Part shown: piece by piece, positions 61,009 to 64,000 of the stretch
Layout of the letters: every line of letters begins with the position of its first letter
How positions within the stretch are numbered: the stretch's first letter is position 1
NCBI RefSeq assembly: GCF_014137975.1
Contig: NZ_JACGWZ010000001.1
Coordinates: 1,178,001-1,242,000 of the forward strand
Source of the DNA: Halosaccharopolyspora lacisalsi
Lineage (GTDB): Bacteria > Actinomycetota > Actinomycetes > Mycobacteriales > Pseudonocardiaceae
Length of the DNA: 64,000 nt
Reading direction: 5' to 3'
Notes under the pieces: model-generated
Told to the model about the DNA's origin: nothing
What the model saw: the letters and a program-made list of their open reading frames with translations, nothing else
Database searches by the model: none
Translations under genes and position numbers: made by a program

Positions 61009-62420
61009 ACACCACGTATATCCCCGCAGCCCGCATCGGCGGCCACTCCCTCGACGGCGTCACCCATGACGTGATCGACCCGGCCACCGGCGCCGCCTTC
61101 GCGAGCGTCGGCTGGGCTGGTGCCACCGACGTCGAGCACGCCGTTGGCGTGGCCACCGACGCCTTCGCGGCCTGGTCCACGACCCCGGCCCGGGAGCGCG
61201 CCTCGGCCCTGCGCGGCATCGCCGCCGACCTGCGCGCCGAAGCCGCCGAGATCGCGCCCGCGATCGCAGCCGAGTCGGGCAAGCTCCTGGCCGAGGCCAC
61301 CGGTGAGGTCGAGTTCTCCGCGAAGTACTTCGACTGGTTCGCCGAGGCTCCTGCGATCGCCGAGGAGGAAGCCGGCCGCGTCACTCCGATGCGCCGCTTC
61401 CGCGTGCGCCGCCACCCGGTGGGGGTCGTCGCCGCGATCGGCACCTGGAACTTCCCGCTGTCGATCCCCGCCCGCAAGATCGCCGCGTCGATCGCCGCCG
61501 GCTGCCCGACTGTCCTCAAGCCCAGCGAACGCACCCCCGTCTCCTCCGATGCGCTGGTGCGCATCTGTGAACGCCACCTCCCCGTCGGCGTCATCGGCCA
61601 GGTCATCGGCGACGGCATCGAGATCTCGAACGCGCTGATCGACGACCCGCGCGTCGCCGCGGTCACGTTCACCGGAGCCACCCCGATCGGCAAGATCATC
61701 GCCGAACGCGCGGGCCGCACCATGACCCGCGCCTGCCTCGAACTCGGCGGCCGGGCCCCCTTCATCGTGCGCGAGGACGCCGACGTGGCCGACGCCGTCG
61801 ACCACCTGATGATTGCCAATCTGCGCAACAACGGTGAGTCCTGCATCGCCGCGAACACCGTGTTCGTGCCCACCTCGCTGTCCGAGGAGTTCCGGTGCGT
61901 TCTCGCGGCACGCATCGAGGCCACCCGTCCGGGGGCGCAAAGCGAGGCCGAAGCCGACTTCGGCCCGCTCATCGACATGGATGCGGTCGAGCGCCTGACC
62001 GCCCTCGTGGACAAGGCCGAGCAGGCCGGGAAGCGTGTGGTGCGCGGCCAGGCAGGTCCTGATAGCGGCGCCTTCATGGCCGCAGCCGTCGTCGAGGACG
62101 CCCGCGACACCGAGCTGTTCGAGCAGGAGATCTTCGGTCCGGTCCTGGCACTGGTCACCTACGACGACGAAGACGCCGTCGTCGAAGAGGTCAACGCATG
62201 GGGTGTGGGTTTGGCCGGCTACGTGTGCGGCCGGGACCTCGCCGCCGCGCAAAATCTCGCCGAGCGCCTACGGATCGGCATCGTCGGGATCAACAACGGT
62301 GCCCCGAACACCCCGGAGGTCCCCTTCGGCGGCTTCGGTGCCTCCGGAATCGGCCGCGAGGGCGGCATGGACGGGTACGACGAGTTCACCGAGCTGCAGA
62401 CGATCTCGATCGCACGCTGA
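61005..62420 (+). CDS. aldehyde dehydrogenase (succinate/oxo-glutarate semialdehyde type)
   Basis: 471 residues, full length. The catalytic residues are present: Asn149 (GTWNFP), Lys172 (LKPSE), Glu246 (LELGG) and the nucleophile Cys280 (NNGESCIAAN). TFTGATPIGK matches the NAD-binding region. The ESC-type cysteine segment and the ending VPFGGFGASGIGREGG are those of succinate-semialdehyde-type enzymes, such as 2-oxoglutarate semialdehyde dehydrogenase of sugar-acid pathways. It is coupled to the preceding gene by ATGA. Confidence 0.92.
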   Translation: MNTTYIPAARIGGHSLDGVTHDVIDPATGAAFASVGWAGATDVEHAVGVATDAFAAWSTTPARERASALRGIAADLRAEAAEIAPAIAAESGKLLAEATGEVEFSAKYFDWFAEAPAIAEEEAGRVTPMRRFRVRRHPVGVVAAIGTWNFPLSIPARKIAASIAAGCPTVLKPSERTPVSSDALVRICERHLPVGVIGQVIGDGIEISNALIDDPRVAAVTFTGATPIGKIIAERAGRTMTRACLELGGRAPFIVREDADVADAVDHLMIANLRNNGESCIAANTVFVPTSLSEEFRCVLAARIEATRPGAQSEAEADFGPLIDMDAVERLTALVDKAEQAGKRVVRGQAGPDSGAFMAAAVVEDARDTELFEQEIFGPVLALVTYDDEDAVVEEVNAWGVGLAGYVCGRDLAAAQNLAERLRIGIVGINNGAPNTPEVPFGGFGASGIGREGGMDGYDEFTELQTISIAR

Positions 62421-62448
62421 GCGTTCCCTCCCCAGGAAAGAGACCGCC

Positions 62449-63861
62449 ATGGACAAAGTAGTCCTGCGCACCAAGCGTGATGTGATCACGTTCGTCAACG
62501 ACCATCCCACCGGCAGCTCCCGCGGCAAGATCATCGCCCTGATCGCCCTGGGCTCCATCTTCATCGACGCCTACGACTTCACATCGCTCGCGATCGGTCT
62601 GGACTCGATGAAGGCGGAGCTGAACCCGACGCCGTTCCAGGTGGGCACCACCACCTCGGCAATGGCGGTCGGCGCTCTCCTGGGCGCAATCTTCGGCGGG
62701 TACCTCGTCGACAAACTCGGCCGCTACAAGCTGCTGATCCTCGATCTGGTGCTCTTCGTCGTCGCAGCGATCGGCGCTGCCCTATCTCCCTCCATCGAGA
62801 TGCTGATCTTCTGGCGCTTCCTGCTGGGGCTGGGCGTGGGCCTCGACATGCCGGCGGCGCTGAGCCTGGTCGCGGAGTTCACCCGCAACAGGGACAAGGG
62901 CAAGTTCGTCAACCTCTGGCAGCCCATGTGGTACGCCGCGACGATCACCTCCGCAGCCCTGGTGCTGCCGCTGGTGTTCCTCGGTATGGAGGAGCACATG
63001 TGGCGCTGGGCCGTCGGCTTCGGCGCCGTCCCCGCGCTGGTCATCCTGGTCCTACGCTTCCTCTTCGCCGATGAGAGCCCCATGTGGGCGGCGCACAATC
63101 TCGGCATGGGAGAGGCGGTGAAGATCCTCCGCAAGAACTTCCCTTCCACGGAGTTCGTGATCGAGGACGGCGAGGTGGAATCGGAGACCGACACCCGTAT
63201 CAGCCGCATCTTCGAGCGCGGATACCGACTCCGCTCCCTCGTCGTCGCGGTGGTTAGCGGCTTCCAGGCGGCCCAGTACTTTGCGGTCGGGTTCTACCTG
63301 CCCGTGATCGTGGGGCTGATCTTCGGCCAGGACGTCGTCGCCATCGTGATCGGCACGATCCTGCTGAACGTGTTCGGCCTTTTGGGCGGTGGCATCCAGC
63401 CGTTCCTCACGCATCGCTTTGGCGGACGAGTGCTCACCCTGATCGGCAGTGCGATCTGCGTTCTCGCACTGATCGCCGTCGGCATGGTCGAGGTGGAGTC
63501 CGCTCCATACCTCGCCGCGATCCTGATGGGTGCGTTCATCTTCGGCCACTCCTTCGGTCCGGGCTCGCAGGGCAAGACGATGGCGACGCTGTCGTACCCC
63601 ACCGATCTGCGCGGCACCGGAACCGGCTGGGCCGAGGCCTGCAGTCGCGTGGGATCCATCGCGGGCTTCTATGTGTTCCCGCTGGTGGTGGCTGCGGTGG
63701 GTCTGTCCCAGACGATGATCTTCCTCGCAGCCGTTCCGCTGATTATCTTCGTGACCGTGCTGGTCGCCCGCTGGGACCCGAAGGATGTCGACATCGAGGC
63801 CGGGTCCGTCGGTCCGGCCGCCGGATCGGCGAGTCCGGCGCTCGCACCACGGCAGCCCTAG
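62449..63861 (+). CDS. MFS metabolite transporter
   Basis: 470 residues, 12 hydrophobic helices. Start ATG 62449 after GGAAAGAG. The loop between helices 2 and 3, GGYLVDKLGRYKLLILDLVL, has the MFS G-x-x-x-D-x-x-G-R signature. RFLLGLGVGLDMPAALSLVA and TDLRGTGTGWAEACSRVGSI are typical of metabolite:H+ symporters. It closes the operon and is presumably the uptake system for the acid that the other three enzymes degrade. A terminator follows. Confidence 0.9.
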   Translation: MDKVVLRTKRDVITFVNDHPTGSSRGKIIALIALGSIFIDAYDFTSLAIGLDSMKAELNPTPFQVGTTTSAMAVGALLGAIFGGYLVDKLGRYKLLILDLVLFVVAAIGAALSPSIEMLIFWRFLLGLGVGLDMPAALSLVAEFTRNRDKGKFVNLWQPMWYAATITSAALVLPLVFLGMEEHMWRWAVGFGAVPALVILVLRFLFADESPMWAAHNLGMGEAVKILRKNFPSTEFVIEDGEVESETDTRISRIFERGYRLRSLVVAVVSGFQAAQYFAVGFYLPVIVGLIFGQDVVAIVIGTILLNVFGLLGGGIQPFLTHRFGGRVLTLIGSAICVLALIAVGMVEVESAPYLAAILMGAFIFGHSFGPGSQGKTMATLSYPTDLRGTGTGWAEACSRVGSIAGFYVFPLVVAAVGLSQTMIFLAAVPLIIFVTVLVARWDPKDVDIEAGSVGPAAGSASPALAPRQP

Positions 63862-63872
63862 CCGCATCCCAT

Positions 63873-63911
63873 GGCCCCGCCGCATCCCCTGGACGGGTAG
63901 GCGGCGGGGCC
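63873..63911 (+). terminator. terminator after the catabolic operon
   Basis: 11-bp stem GGCCCCGCCGC / GCGGCGGGGCC with a 17-nt loop, 12 nt after the transporter stop. Confidence 0.68.
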
Positions 63912-64000
63912 CATCCGCACTGGCGGACCACTGCTTTCCCAAGGCGAACAGGCTCATCCGCTACCGCTGAGTCTTGTCCGGGATCCATGAGCACCAGCTC

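Noticed and set aside
1-64000. tRNA, rRNA or CRISPR loci
   Set aside because: I scanned by eye for T-arm-like GGTTCGAATC motifs and for regularly spaced short repeats, and found none that hold up.

Overview
The window is high-GC DNA (GC-rich third codon positions throughout) from a mycelial actinomycete, most likely of the Pseudonocardiales. The support is family-level: DUF5753/DUF397 regulator pieces, an MT0933-like antitoxin, an FxLD-type lanthipeptide precursor, Tat-exported PhoD and PhoX phosphatases, a LytR-CpsA-Psr protein and leaderless-style regulation. I see no rRNA, tRNA or CRISPR array.

Layout. 0-5.2 kb: a Vsr endonuclease, an AbiEi/AbiEii toxin-antitoxin pair with a palindromic operator, then an IS3-type element inserted against the end of a decayed IS630-type element. 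5.2-12.4 kb: a phosphate-scavenging block of glycerophosphodiesterase, PhoD, an exo/endonuclease-phosphatase, a broken PhoX and a second PhoD. A deletion has fused the tails of two convergent genes. 12.5-20.3 kb: accessory DNA with resolvase, acetyltransferase and aminotransferase remnants, a Beta-family protein with a truncated coupled partner, a second (broken) vsr, an AbrB-type gene coupled to a dead tyrosine recombinase, and a dead ISL3-type element. 20.3-24.6 kb: ordinary envelope genes (LCP protein and two CNNM/CBS 'hemolysin' proteins).

24.6-33 kb is sparse and decaying. It holds small stress and antitoxin genes, a broken Cys-containing hydrophobic protein, and the remains of a class I lanthipeptide locus. 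The 50-residue precursor and its ribosome binding site look intact, but the LanB dehydratase is frameshifted and cut off. DUF5753/DUF397 regulator debris lies beside it, then a 3Fe-4S ferredoxin and an MBL-fold hydrolase. 33.8-38.3 kb carries replication and plasmid-like genes (SSB remnant, primase-polymerase) and two HIT proteins.

38.4-46.6 kb is metabolic. A short threonyl-tRNA synthetase is preceded by what reads as a complete ribosome-mediated attenuator: a leaderless 15-codon peptide with three consecutive Thr codons and mutually exclusive hairpins. A PxpA/PxpB/PxpC set follows, together with its own biotin carboxylase and biotin carrier, divergent from a frameshifted PucR regulator. 46.7-57.8 kb returns to accessory DNA (DUF4192, DUF932, integrase, IS110 and resolvase fragments) with one healthy ArsR-MFS operon. 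58.2-63.9 kb is a clean five-gene operon under a GntR/FCD regulator (dehydrogenase, mandelate-racemase-type dehydratase, aldehyde dehydrogenase, MFS transporter), probably for a sugar acid.

More than twenty genes carry frameshifts, nonsense codons or truncations. Most cluster between intact housekeeping or catabolic operons, which fits a chromosome region that has repeatedly received and then lost plasmid or integrative-element DNA.
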